DNA of 64,000 bases from Hydrogenothermus marinus (GTDB lineage Bacteria; Aquificota; Aquificia; Aquificales; Hydrogenothermaceae), in the NCBI RefSeq assembly GCF_003688665.1, contig NZ_REFO01000011.1:62001-126000 (forward strand). The letters are read 5' to 3'. Every line of letters begins with the position of its first letter. Within the stretch, counting starts at the first letter, position 1. The translations under genes and the position numbers were made by a program. Below the pieces are notes generated by a model, which saw only the letters and a program-made list of their open reading frames with translations, was not told the origin of the DNA and made no database searches. Positions 35,543 through 44,165 of the stretch are shown one piece after another.

Positions 35543-35917
35543 AGTAATTCTTAAAGGGGAAATATTTTTCCCCTTCTTAAATATTTGGCAAATAGTAGTT
35601 TAAGGATATACAAAAAAGCCTATTGGTAAATTTTAATAAAAAATCTATGATTTTTTAAAAGCTGCTACTAGATTTTCGGTATTCAATTTTAAAGTTGATT
35701 AAATTGAATAATAAATTTAAGATTTATTTTGTAATTTTTAATTCAAATTACAGCAAATTTATAGTTTTAAAAATATTTTTTTTCAGTTTCATCAAAAATA
35801 ATAAACCCACATTCAACTAAATACAATTCTTAATTCCTTTACTTTATCGATTAATAATCTCAACTATCTCTTATAAAAATAGTAAACTTTTAAAAACTTT
35901 ATTTAATCGTAATTTGT
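35543..35917. other. 375-base non-coding gap with inverted repeats and a possible gene remnant
   Basis: This is the only stretch above 300 bases without a full gene. It holds the hup terminator (35554-35575), three AT-rich inverted repeats (AAAATCTA at 35640-35647 with TAGATTTT at 35669-35676; ATTCAATTT at 35681-35689 with AAATTGAAT at 35701-35709; GTAATTT at 35731-35737 with AAATTAC at 35745-35751), and on the minus strand a 19-codon protein-like piece (35767-35826, containing VECGFIIFDETEKK) with stops in the frames before it. No tRNA, CRISPR repeat or mobile-element end is visible. Confidence 0.5.
35554..35575 (+). terminator. Terminator of hup
   Basis: AAGGGGAAA, short AT loop, TTTCCCCTT, 12 bases after the hup stop. 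The downstream T-run is short (TTCTTAAAT), but the stem is strong for this genome. Confidence 0.75.
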
Positions 35918-37189
35918 TTATTTTAAGTTTTGGATATAATCTTTATCTTTAAATTTTTCCTTAAGTCCTTTTACAAAAATAGCCGCTTCTCTTCCATTTA
36001 TTATTCTATGGTCAAAAGTTATAGTTATTTTGATTTTATTTTTAGTTTTAGTTCCAATAGCCATAATACCACTATAATTATAAGGTACTACTGCATCAAA
36101 TCTCTCTATTCCAAACATTCCAAGATTTGAAATTGCAAATGTCCCTGCTTCAAAATCTTCAGGATTAAAAATCTTTTTTTCTGCTTTTTCTTTAATTATA
36201 TTTATATCTTCTTGAATATCTTTTAAAGATTTTAGTTCTATATTTTTTATTACAGGAGAAAATAGTTCTTCATCTACTGCTACAGCTACTCCTATATTAC
36301 TGGAAGGATAAAGTCTATATTTTCCGTTGTCATAATAAAGTCTTGTTCTATAATGGTTTTGCATAACATCTCCAGTAATTTTTACAATCCAGGTTGTTAA
36401 TGAATATTCAGTATCTTCAGGAATATATTTCACATCTATAGTTTCATATATATGATAAACTGGCACTGTAGCTGACTTTGATAAATGTTCAATAGTTCTT
36501 TTTTGGATTTGTGAAATATCTATTTTTTTGTATAAATTTCTTTCTTTTGCAAATTGTATCACCATATCTTTTGTTATTTTTTTTCCATAATTTTCAACTA
36601 TTTCTTTTAGGTCAATATTAAATGCTTTTGCTTCTTCTAAAGCATCTATTTCAAAAAATTCTGAATAATAATAAGTTAAAATATCTTCTTCATGGGCTGG
36701 AGAAGGTAGTTTCCCTTCTTTTTGTAGTTTTTCTATATCTATATTAAATTCTGCTGCTAATTTTTTTGCATATGGAGATGCTAAACCTGTTGGATATTTT
36801 TTAATTTCTTGTTCTTCTGTTTTAGGTTTTTCAGTAGGAGTTTTTTCTTCTTTTATTTCTTCTTTTTTAATTTTTTCCTGTTTATCAGTTTTTATAACTT
36901 TCTCTTCAGTTTTAATAGTTTCTTTTTTTATTGGCGCAGTGTTTTTTTCTTCTGTTAGTTCTAATATTGCAATAGGTTTACCAACAGGAACTTCATCACC
37001 TTCGTGGGCTAAAATCTTTTTTAATCTACCTGTTTTAAATGATTCTACTTCTTGAATAGCCTTTTCTGTTTCTATTTCTACTATAGGTTCTCCTTTTTTA
37101 ACAAAATCTCCTTCATTTTTTAACCATCTTACAATCATACCTGTTTCCATAGTATCTGTAAGTCTTGGCATAGTTATTTCATAATCCAT
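35918..37189 (-). CDS. pdhC: Dihydrolipoamide acyltransferase (E2) of a 2-oxo acid dehydrogenase, variant catalytic motif
   Basis: A 423-residue E2 chain. Residues 1-80 are one lipoyl domain with the lipoyl Lys in EIETEKAIQEVES. A Lys/Glu/Thr/Pro linker (about 85-130) leads to a peripheral-subunit binding domain (SPYAKKLAAEFNIDIEKL, about 137-175), another linker with an unusual second helical segment, and the acyltransferase domain (about 230-423) with GTFAISNLGMFG. The catalytic signature normally HRxxDG reads DHRIINGREA: the base His is kept but Asp is Asn (codon at 35996-35998). It overlaps the E1beta gene by eleven bases. The substrate is probably pyruvate, judged from E1alpha and E1beta. 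Confidence 0.88.
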   Translation of the reverse strand: MDYEITMPRLTDTMETGMIVRWLKNEGDFVKKGEPIVEIETEKAIQEVESFKTGRLKKILAHEGDEVPVGKPIAILELTEEKNTAPIKKETIKTEEKVIKTDKQEKIKKEEIKEEKTPTEKPKTEEQEIKKYPTGLASPYAKKLAAEFNIDIEKLQKEGKLPSPAHEEDILTYYYSEFFEIDALEEAKAFNIDLKEIVENYGKKITKDMVIQFAKERNLYKKIDISQIQKRTIEHLSKSATVPVYHIYETIDVKYIPEDTEYSLTTWIVKITGDVMQNHYRTRLYYDNGKYRLYPSSNIGVAVAVDEELFSPVIKNIELKSLKDIQEDINIIKEKAEKKIFNPEDFEAGTFAISNLGMFGIERFDAVVPYNYSGIMAIGTKTKNKIKITITFDHRIINGREAAIFVKGLKEKFKDKDYIQNLK

Positions 37190-38156
37190 TTTCTTTTCCC
37201 CACTCTATAATTTTTTTATAAATTTTGTCTGGTGTTGGAATTGATAAAAGTTCTAATTTTCTGTTATAAGGAGTTGGAACATCTTCACCACATATTCTTA
37301 AAGGCGGAGCATCTAAATCATAAAAATTATTCTCAATAACTTTTGTAATAATTTCTGTTGCAAAACTACCTGTTTTAGGTTCTTCATTTACTACAACTAA
37401 TCTTTTAGTTTTTTTAACTGATTCATAAACTTTATCAAGATTTAAAGGATTTAAAGATGTAAGTTCTATAACTTCAACTGAAATTCCTAAATCTTTTTCT
37501 ATATCTTTTATTGCCTCTAATGTATCATGAAGCATTTTAAGATAGGAAACAACAGTTATATCATTTCCTTCTTTTATTAATCTTTGTTTCCTAACATCAA
37601 AATGTGGTATATCTATAAAATCAAAATCTTGAGCATATAAAAGTTCATGTTCTAAAAAAACTACCGGATCATCTAAAAGTATTGCCTGTTTTAAACCGTA
37701 ATAAGCAGTTATTGAATCAGAAGCAGTAAAAACTCTTAGTCCCGGGATAGATGCATAAATTCTTTCAAATGATTGAGAATGTTGAGCAGCAAGCTGTTTA
37801 GCTACTCCTTGAGGCATCCTAATTGTTAATGGTAAACTAACTTTTCCTCCGCTCATATATCTTATTTTTGCAGCCTCATTTACAATCTGATCATAAGCTA
37901 TTAAGGAAAAATTTACAGTCATTATTTCTGCAACAGGTCTTAATCCACCTATTGCCATTCCTATTGCATTTCCAACAATAGAGTTTTCTGCTATTGGAGT
38001 ATCTATTACTCTTTTTTCTCCATACTTTGCATACAACCCTTCTGTAACTCTATAATTTCCTCCATAAAATCCAACATCTTCCCCTAAAACTACAACTGTC
38101 TCATCTTCTTCCATTAATTCATCCATTGCTTTTTTTAATGCTTCACGATACAACAT
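37179..38156 (-). CDS. pdhB: Pyruvate dehydrogenase-type E1 component, beta subunit
   Basis: The ATG at 38156 gives a normal 325-residue E1beta starting MLYREALKKAMDELMEED; a longer frame from 38195 would add a stretch overlapping E1alpha and is not needed. A GAGG site lies ten bases upstream. Visible parts are VVVLGEDVGFYGG, RVIDTPIAENSIVG, YDQIVNEAAKIRYMSGG and the C-terminal CGEDVPTPYN. E1beta forms an alpha2beta2 enzyme with PdhA. It overlaps both pdhA and pdhC at its ends. Confidence 0.93.
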   Translation of the reverse strand: MLYREALKKAMDELMEEDETVVVLGEDVGFYGGNYRVTEGLYAKYGEKRVIDTPIAENSIVGNAIGMAIGGLRPVAEIMTVNFSLIAYDQIVNEAAKIRYMSGGKVSLPLTIRMPQGVAKQLAAQHSQSFERIYASIPGLRVFTASDSITAYYGLKQAILLDDPVVFLEHELLYAQDFDFIDIPHFDVRKQRLIKEGNDITVVSYLKMLHDTLEAIKDIEKDLGISVEVIELTSLNPLNLDKVYESVKKTKRLVVVNEEPKTGSFATEIITKVIENNFYDLDAPPLRICGEDVPTPYNRKLELLSIPTPDKIYKKIIEWGKENGL

Positions 38157-39114
38157 CTTCACATACCTCACAATAAATATCTTTATAAAGTTCATCTTCA
38201 GAAGGTTCTGGAGAATTTAAAGCAAACTCAACTGCTTCTTCTATCTCTTTCTCAACTTTCTCATCAATTGTTTTAATAAACTCTGGAGTCAAAACTCCTT
38301 TTTCTAATCCTTTTTCTTTTAATCTTTCTATTGGATCCCTTTCTTTAGCTATTTTTAATTCTCTCGGTGATCTATAATCTCCTCCATCACTCATTGAATG
38401 AGGCTCATATCTATAAGTTTTTGCTTCTATAAAATAAGGTTTACTTTCTGTTTCTACATATTCTTTAGCTTTTGATACTGCATTAAAAACTTCAAAAACA
38501 TCCATTCCATCAACAGAAATAGCTGGCATATAATCTTTTGCTTTTAGATATAAATCAGAAAATGCTGATACTCTATCTATTCTGGTACCAATTGCATAAT
38601 AATTGTTCTCACATAAGAAAATTACAGGAACTTTATAAACTGCTGCTAAATTTAAAGATTCATAAAAATTTCCTGCATTTGTAGCTCCATCTCCAAAGGC
38701 TACCAATACTCCTTCAGTATGGCCTAAAAGCTTTCTAGCATAAGCAGCTCCAACTGCATGAGGGATTTGGGCTCCAACTATTGCTATCCCACCATAGAAA
38801 TTATATTTTGGATGGTATAAATGCATTGAACCACCTTTTCCTTTTGAAACTCCAGTGACTTTTCCAAATAATTCAGCCATAACTTCTTTAGCAGGAATAC
38901 CTCTTGCAAGGGCATAAATATGATCTCTATAATGTACAAATATATCCCCTTTTCCAAATCCAACAGTTGCTCCTACATGAACTGCTTCTTCACCAATTGC
39001 AAGATGTAAAAATCCACCAATATTTCCTTTCATATATTCTTCCTTAGCTCTTATTTCAAACTCTCTACCAAGTTTCATTAAATAATAAAACTGCTCTGCA
39101 TAGGATTTAATCAT
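38143..39114 (-). CDS. pdhA: Pyruvate dehydrogenase-type E1 component, alpha subunit
   Basis: A 323-residue thiamin diphosphate subunit with the binding motif GDGATNAGNFYESLNLA...ENN and the phosphorylation-loop region YEPHSMSDGGDYRS. The N-terminus (YYLMKLGREFEIRAKEEYMKG) and GKGGSMHLY are typical of PDH and acetoin dehydrogenase E1alpha. The gene order E1alpha-E1beta-E2 on one transcript favours a PDH-like complex. No lipoamide dehydrogenase (E3) is present beside it. It has a promoter candidate at 39145-39173. Confidence 0.92.
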   Translation of the reverse strand: MIKSYAEQFYYLMKLGREFEIRAKEEYMKGNIGGFLHLAIGEEAVHVGATVGFGKGDIFVHYRDHIYALARGIPAKEVMAELFGKVTGVSKGKGGSMHLYHPKYNFYGGIAIVGAQIPHAVGAAYARKLLGHTEGVLVAFGDGATNAGNFYESLNLAAVYKVPVIFLCENNYYAIGTRIDRVSAFSDLYLKAKDYMPAISVDGMDVFEVFNAVSKAKEYVETESKPYFIEAKTYRYEPHSMSDGGDYRSPRELKIAKERDPIERLKEKGLEKGVLTPEFIKTIDEKVEKEIEEAVEFALNSPEPSEDELYKDIYCEVCEDVVS

Positions 39115-39144
39115 TTTTTTACCTCTAATAGTATCTTTGCTTTA

Positions 39145-39173
39145 AAGATAAAGTTTATTTTTCTTATAGTCAA
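39145..39173 (-). promoter_or_regulatory. Promoter of the pdhABC-type operon
   Basis: On the minus strand TTGACT (39168-39173), a 17-base spacer, TATCTT (39145-39150). Transcription would begin about 25 bases before the pdhA start. Confidence 0.6.
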
Positions 39174-39220
39174 CAATTTACTATGATAAAATTAGAAAAA
39201 AACTTTTGAGGAATTTTCAT

Positions 39221-39547
39221 TTGGAAAAAATATTAATTTATGGTTTTTTATTTATCTTAGGTTTATTGGCAGGATTTTTTTATTTTACAAATCTATGGAA
39301 AAGTGTAAATCAACATAAAGAAAATAAGAGTAAATTAATATTTTCCTCTTTTTTAAGATTCCCTATTCCAATAATTGCTGCTATTATTGGTGGTTTTTTA
39401 GCAGGTGTAGTTGGTATTATTATAGTAATATTTGGATTTTCTGTTTTTCAGATTTTTTATTTAGTAAAAAAAGGTTCCCAATTAAAAAAAGATTTAGAAG
39501 AATATGCTAAAACCCTTGAAGAAGAAAATAAAGAGAAAGATAACTAA
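39221..39547 (+). CDS. AtpR-like small membrane protein
   Basis: A 108-residue membrane protein. I chose TTG at 39221, which is preceded by GAGGA at a good distance; a longer frame from 39206 would begin in that site. Three hydrophobic segments are visible (about 3-25, 45-68 and 66-83), with GFFYFTNLWKSVNQ between the first and second and SSFLRFPIPII in the second. This pattern (Gly-rich helix, Phe-x-Leu-Trp, Ser-Phe-x-x-Arg) resembles AtpR, the small subunit of Na+-type N-ATPases, although no ATPase genes are near. A coiled basic-acidic tail ends the protein. It is directly followed by pilD. Confidence 0.55.
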   Translation: MEKILIYGFLFILGLLAGFFYFTNLWKSVNQHKENKSKLIFSSFLRFPIPIIAAIIGGFLAGVVGIIIVIFGFSVFQIFYLVKKGSQLKKDLEEYAKTLEEENKEKDN

Positions 39548-40318
39548 ATGGAAATTTTAACTATATTTATTGTTTTTATTTTTGGATTAGTTGTTGGAAG
39601 TTTTTTAAATGTTGTAATATATAGACTTCCAAGAGAAAAATCTATTGTATATCCTCCTTCTTCTTGCCTTAAATGTGGACATAAAATAAGATGGTATGAG
39701 AATATTCCTATCATCTCTTATATTTTCTTAAAAGGAAAATGTAGTAGTTGTAAAACTAAAATTTCTTTAAGATATCCTTTTGTAGAGTTTTTAACAGGTC
39801 TATTTACTATATTTGCATATTTAAAGTTTGGATTAAGTATAGATTTAATATTTTCTTTAATTTTATTATATCTTCTAATAGCTGTAATATTTATAGATAT
39901 TGATTTTAAAATTATTCCTGATGAGATAAATCTTATTGGTTTTATATCTGGAATTATATATTCCTTTTTTAGACAGGATTTTTCTATAATTGATGCTTTA
40001 ATTGGTGCTTTTGTTGGTGCAGGTTTTCTATATTTAATCTATTTTCTTTATTTAAAATTTAGAAAGGTTGAAGGACTTGGACTTGGTGATGTAAAACTTC
40101 TTGCATTTCTTGGTTCATACCTTGGCTGGTTTGGAAGTTTATTTACTATATTCGTAGGTTCTTTTTTTGGTGCAGTTGTTGGAATATCATTAGCATATAT
40201 GCAAAAAGCAGAGGATAAATCAAGATACGAAATTCCTTTTGGTCCTTTTTTATCTGTTGCTGCTATAATTTATCTGTTTTTTGGAGAATATATTAAGAAA
40301 TTTTACTTTGGATATTAG
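39548..40318 (+). CDS. pilD: Prepilin peptidase (type IV leader peptidase)
   Basis: A 256-residue integral membrane aspartic protease that cleaves and N-methylates prepilins of type IV pili or type II secretion. Two cysteine pairs (CLKCGHKIRW and CSSCKTKIS) form the zinc-binding insert of the N-terminal methylase half; catalytic Asp residues are in DIDFKIIPD and GLGDVKLL. Seven or eight hydrophobic helices follow the usual order. The ATG is at 39548, directly after the AtpR-like stop. The last 26 bases overlap the convergent nusB. Confidence 0.93.
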   Translation: MEILTIFIVFIFGLVVGSFLNVVIYRLPREKSIVYPPSSCLKCGHKIRWYENIPIISYIFLKGKCSSCKTKISLRYPFVEFLTGLFTIFAYLKFGLSIDLIFSLILLYLLIAVIFIDIDFKIIPDEINLIGFISGIIYSFFRQDFSIIDALIGAFVGAGFLYLIYFLYLKFRKVEGLGLGDVKLLAFLGSYLGWFGSLFTIFVGSFFGAVVGISLAYMQKAEDKSRYEIPFGPFLSVAAIIYLFFGEYIKKFYFGY

Positions 40319-40736
40319 CATCTTTATATATTGCACTTAAAACACCATTTACAAATTTTAAAGCATCTTCATTTAAAGAATAACATTTTCCTAAATCAAG
40401 TATATCTGTAAAAACTCTTCCTTTATCTGGTACATCAGAAAAAATAAGCTCATAAGTACCCAGTCTCAGTAATGCTCTTTCTATATACCCTAATCTTTCT
40501 AATCTCCAATCTTTTAAATGAGATTGTATTATCTGATCTATTTTATCAAGATTATCTACAATTCCATTTACAAGCATATATGCATATCTTAAGGTATTTT
40601 CTGAAATTTTATCTCTTATATCTTTTATAACATCTTCAAGAATCTCATTTATATCTTTATCACCTTTATTTATATCAAAAGCATAAAGAGTTTTTAATGC
40701 TATCTCTCTTGCTTTTTTTCTAAACCTTCCTATCAT
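40293..40736 (-). CDS. nusB: Transcription antitermination factor NusB
   Basis: A 147-residue helical protein that binds rRNA boxA with S10. It shows [16 protein letters not shown], the central [28 protein letters not shown] and the end [17 protein letters not shown]. It follows ribH by a four-base overlap, a very common pair (ribH-nusB). Its C-terminal codons overlap the convergent pilD by 26 bases. Confidence 0.95.
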   Translation of the reverse strand: MIGRFRKKAREIALKTLYAFDINKGDKDINEILEDVIKDIRDKISENTLRYAYMLVNGIVDNLDKIDQIIQSHLKDWRLERLGYIERALLRLGTYELIFSDVPDKGRVFTDILDLGKCYSLNEDALKFVNGVLSAIYKDANIQSKIS

Positions 40737-41197
40737 TCTATTTCCTTTAATACATTTACCATTTCTATTGCTGTTAGAGCTGCATCAAATCCTTTATTCC
40801 CCATTTTTGTTCCTGCTCTTTCAATTGCTTGTTCTATTGTATCTGTGGTAAGTATTCCGTAAGATATAGGTACTTCTGTTTCAAGACTTACTTGTGCTAT
40901 TCCTTTTGTTGTTTCATTTGCAACAAAATCAAAATGAGGAGTTGAGCCTCTAATTACTGCTCCTAGACATATTATTGCATCATACTTTTTAGTTTTTGCT
41001 AATTTTTTTGCAATTAAAGGTATTTCAAATGAACCTGGCACCCTAACAACAGTTATATTATCAATATTTCCACCATGTCTTTCTATACAGTCTATTGCTC
41101 CTTCTAATAGCTTTTCTGTAATTAAACTATTAAATCTTCCTACTACAATCGCAAAATTTAATCCTTCTGCTGTTAAATTTCCATTTATAATTTTCAT
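40733..41197 (-). CDS. ribH: 6,7-dimethyl-8-ribityllumazine synthase
   Basis: A 154-residue enzyme that makes the riboflavin precursor lumazine in a capsid-like 60-mer. Key parts are [37 protein letters not shown] and the [15 protein letters not shown] region. Its stop overlaps nusB. It is immediately downstream of the DegT-type aminotransferase gene, so it is likely on that transcript, which is odd for a riboflavin gene. Confidence 0.97.
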   Translation of the reverse strand: MKIINGNLTAEGLNFAIVVGRFNSLITEKLLEGAIDCIERHGGNIDNITVVRVPGSFEIPLIAKKLAKTKKYDAIICLGAVIRGSTPHFDFVANETTKGIAQVSLETEVPISYGILTTDTIEQAIERAGTKMGNKGFDAALTAIEMVNVLKEIE

Positions 41198-42256
41198 TTA
41201 AGAAACCTCTTTTACTACTTTTTTTACAGTTTCAACAATAAAATCTATTTCTTTATCTTTTAAAGCTGGGAATATAGGGATAGCAAAAATTTCTTTAGTT
41301 AAAAGATGTGCAAATTCACAGTCTAAGCACTCTGCATTTCTAAGTTTATCAAGGGTATATTCATAATAAACTCTTGCTCCAACCCCATTTTCAATTAATC
41401 TTTCTACAATTTCATCTCTTTTTGGATGCCTTAAAGCATATATATGATAAACATGTTTTCTATCTGGATATTCTTTTGGTAATATTAATCCCGGAAGATT
41501 TTCAAACTCTTTATTATATATTTCAGCTATTTTTCTTCTTTTTTCATTATTATCTTCAAGTTTTTTAAGTTGCCAATACCCAATTCCTGCTTGAAATTCT
41601 GTAATTCTTAAGTTTAATGCAGGATGATTACCAAACTCTATCCAGTTTGATATTTTTTCATCTATTTTATAATCATTAGTTACAATTGCACCACCTTCTC
41701 CCATAGCAAGATTCTTTGATGCATAAAAACTGAATGCCGCTAAATCTCCAAGATTACCTGCTTTTTTACCTTTATAAGTAGCCCCATGAGCTTGTGCAGC
41801 ATCTTCAAGAACAATTATATTATTTGCTTTGCATATTTCATTTATTTTATCCATATCTGCAGTTTGACCAAATAGATGAACAGGTATAACTGCTTTTGGT
41901 TTATATTTTTCAACTGCTTCAATTAATTGCTCAGTATCCATTGTATAACTTTCATTTATATCTACTACTATAGGAGTACCACCTGCAAGTAATACTGCAT
42001 CTATAGTAGCCATAAAGCTCATTGCAGGAACTATTACTTTGTCTTCTTTATTATCTATCCCTATAGCTTTTAAAGCTATATATAAAGCTGCTGTACCACT
42101 ACATACTGTATGACAAAAACCTATATTTAAATATTTTGCAAACTCTTCTTTAAATTTTAAAGTCCATTTTCCTCTTGTAATATGTCCACTTTTTATAATC
42201 TCATTTACAGTTTGTTCTTCTTCTTTTCCAAAATCTGGTTTTATTATTGGTATCAA
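41198..42256 (-). CDS. DegT/DnrJ/EryC1/StrS-family aminotransferase
   Basis: A 352-residue PLP enzyme of the sugar aminotransferase family. It has the PLP Lys in FSFYASKNLAMGEGGAI, the substrate His loop in VPVHLFGQTADMD, and DAAQAHGA. Members put an amino group on keto-sugar nucleotides for surface polysaccharide or LPS. Together with the oxidoreductase immediately upstream (four-base overlap) it forms a dehydrogenase-aminotransferase pair, as in 2- or 3-amino sugar synthesis. The sugar is unknown; no glycosyltransferase lies nearby. Confidence 0.88.
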   Translation of the reverse strand: MIPIIKPDFGKEEEQTVNEIIKSGHITRGKWTLKFKEEFAKYLNIGFCHTVCSGTAALYIALKAIGIDNKEDKVIVPAMSFMATIDAVLLAGGTPIVVDINESYTMDTEQLIEAVEKYKPKAVIPVHLFGQTADMDKINEICKANNIIVLEDAAQAHGATYKGKKAGNLGDLAAFSFYASKNLAMGEGGAIVTNDYKIDEKISNWIEFGNHPALNLRITEFQAGIGYWQLKKLEDNNEKRRKIAEIYNKEFENLPGLILPKEYPDRKHVYHIYALRHPKRDEIVERLIENGVGARVYYEYTLDKLRNAECLDCEFAHLLTKEIFAIPIFPALKDKEIDFIVETVKKVVKEVS

Positions 42257-43083
42257 GCTACCTTCTCCTTTATATTAAATTTATCAAATTCTTTGAGAAT
42301 TTCTAAAGCTCTGTAAGAGCTTTCAAAAGTAGGATTTTCAATAAACTCTTTAATCATTGTTTCTAATTTATCCTTTCCATCTTTTTCTTTTTCTTCACCA
42401 GAAGGATATATTATCTTATCATTTACAAAATCAAAAACAATATCTCCATTTTTAGTTTTTAAAATCCATTTTCTTTTTAAATTTTTTTGACTCCAAGCTA
42501 CTTGAAGGAAAAACTCATTTTTATCTGTTTCTCCATAAATATCAAAAATATCTCCCTTATCTATTACTTTATTTATCTTAACTCTATCAAAAAGATATTG
42601 AAATATATATAAATCATGCCAAGCAAGGTCGTAAAATGGATTTATATATCCTCTACCAAGATTTAATCTATATGCTTCTACTTCATGTATATTTGTATTA
42701 TTTTCAAAATTTCTAACTGAGTTTGAACGAAGTTCTATTTCTGAAACTCCTAATACAACACCTTTTTTTTCTGCTAAATCTATAGCTTCTTCAAGCTCTT
42801 TTGGATTAATTGATGGTGGTTTTTCTACCATAACATTTATTTCTTTTTCTAATGCTTTTTTTGCTATAGGAATATGAGATGTTGGAGCAGTTGCTACAAA
42901 AAGATAATCTAATTTTTCTTTTTTTAAAGCTTCATCTATATCTGTATATTTTTTAAAAGAACTATCGTATTTTGCTAAAAGCTTTTGATTTAAATCAACT
43001 AAAACTGCGTCATAACCAAGAATTTTAAATTTACTTACATAATGTCTTCCCATATTCCCAATGCCAACAATTCCTACTTTCAA
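42253..43083 (-). CDS. Gfo/Idh/MocA-family oxidoreductase
   Basis: A 276-residue NAD(P)-dependent oxidoreductase. The N-terminal Rossmann loop is KVGIVGIGNMGRHYV, and the EKPPSINPKELEEAI segment has the family's EKP motif with the catalytic Lys. It is shorter than usual (most are 310-390), especially at the C-terminal domain. Start is TTG with a GGAGGA site. It precedes the DegT-type aminotransferase with a four-base overlap, so it likely oxidises a sugar nucleotide before amination. A sigma-54-type promoter lies at 43126-43141. Confidence 0.83.
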   Translation of the reverse strand: MKVGIVGIGNMGRHYVSKFKILGYDAVLVDLNQKLLAKYDSSFKKYTDIDEALKKEKLDYLFVATAPTSHIPIAKKALEKEINVMVEKPPSINPKELEEAIDLAEKKGVVLGVSEIELRSNSVRNFENNTNIHEVEAYRLNLGRGYINPFYDLAWHDLYIFQYLFDRVKINKVIDKGDIFDIYGETDKNEFFLQVAWSQKNLKRKWILKTKNGDIVFDFVNDKIIYPSGEEKEKDGKDKLETMIKEFIENPTFESSYRALEILKEFDKFNIKEKVA

Positions 43084-43125
43084 AAAAATTTCCTCCAGTA
43101 AATTTTCTAACTGCTAAATTTAATA

Positions 43126-43141
43126 AGCAAGAATTATGCCA
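43126..43141 (-). promoter_or_regulatory. Sigma-54 (-24/-12) promoter upstream of the Gfo/Idh-DegT operon
   Basis: On the minus strand TGGCATAATTCTTGCT. It has TGG and TTGC with GG and GC twelve bases apart, the exact sigma-54 geometry (consensus TGGCAC-N5-TTGCW). The predicted start of transcription is about 32 bases before the TTG start at 43083, with an SD in between. An enhancer-binding protein site is not identified. Confidence 0.65.
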
Positions 43142-43201
43142 TATTTTATTATTTATTGATAATATCAAAGATATATATGACTATGTATTTTTGCAAATTC
43201 T

Positions 43202-44083
43202 CTATTTTATTAGATTATACTCCTTTAAAACCTCTTCTAAATATTTTCTATTTTTATCACTCATCTTGTATAAAGGAAGTCTCATTTCATCTGTCTCAAT
43301 TAAACCCATCATATATGCTGCTGTTTTTACTGGAATTGGATTTGTTTCTACAAACATTGCTTTAAACAATTTCCAGTATTTATTATGTATTTCTAAAGCT
43401 TTATCAAATTCTCCATTTAAAGCATATTCACACATTAAAGAAATATCTTTTGGTACCAAATTATTTGCTACAGATATAACTCCTTTAGCACCAACAGCCA
43501 TCATAGGAATAGTTAATGCATCATCTCCAGATAAGATTAAAACATCTGGATTGGTTAAAGATATAATTTCAGATACTCTTGCTACATTCCCAGTAGCTTC
43601 TTTTAAACCTATCACATTTGGAAAGTCTGCAAAAAGTCTTGCAAAAGTTTCAGGAAGCATATCAATACCTGTTCTAGAAGGAATATTATATAAAATCAAA
43701 GGAATATTTGTTTCTTCTGCTATTGCCTTAAAATGTTGATAAATACCTTCTTGAGTTGGTTTGTTATAATAAGGAACTATTTGAAGAGAGGCATCAGCAC
43801 CAACTTTTTCAGCAAATTTTGTTAAAGCTATAGCCTCATGGGTAGCATTTGCTCCTGTTCCTGCAATTATAGGAATTCTTTTATCTGCATATTCTACAGC
43901 AAGGGCTATTAATTCTTCATGTTCTTCATAAGTTAAAGTTGCAGATTCTCCAGTTGTTCCTGCTACAACTATTCCTTGAGTTCCATTTTTTATATGAAAA
44001 TCTATAAGACTTTTAAATGATTTCTTATCAATTGTTCCATTTTTAAAAGGAGTTATTATTGCAACTAGTGAGCCTGTAAACAT
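43202..44083 (-). CDS. dapA: 4-hydroxy-tetrahydrodipicolinate synthase
   Basis: A 293-residue class I aldolase-fold enzyme for lysine and meso-diaminopimelate. Motifs: VVAGTTGESATLTYEEH, YNIPSRTGIDM with the Tyr relay, and the Schiff-base Lys in VIGLKEATGN. Length and start (MFTGSLVAIITPFKNG) are typical. GGAGGAT precedes the ATG. It is divergent from mreB. Confidence 0.97.
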   Translation of the reverse strand: MFTGSLVAIITPFKNGTIDKKSFKSLIDFHIKNGTQGIVVAGTTGESATLTYEEHEELIALAVEYADKRIPIIAGTGANATHEAIALTKFAEKVGADASLQIVPYYNKPTQEGIYQHFKAIAEETNIPLILYNIPSRTGIDMLPETFARLFADFPNVIGLKEATGNVARVSEIISLTNPDVLILSGDDALTIPMMAVGAKGVISVANNLVPKDISLMCEYALNGEFDKALEIHNKYWKLFKAMFVETNPIPVKTAAYMMGLIETDEMRLPLYKMSDKNRKYLEEVLKEYNLIK

Positions 44084-44165
44084 ATTTATCCTCCATCTTT
44101 AAAATTTAAGTATAATATTAGTTTATAACATATTTTTATAATTATCTTTATTTTATGGAGGAATA

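Noticed and set aside
43191-43739. Long open frame (182 codons) on the plus strand opposite dapA
   Set aside because: It lies fully antisense to a well-conserved dapA and only reflects its codon structure.
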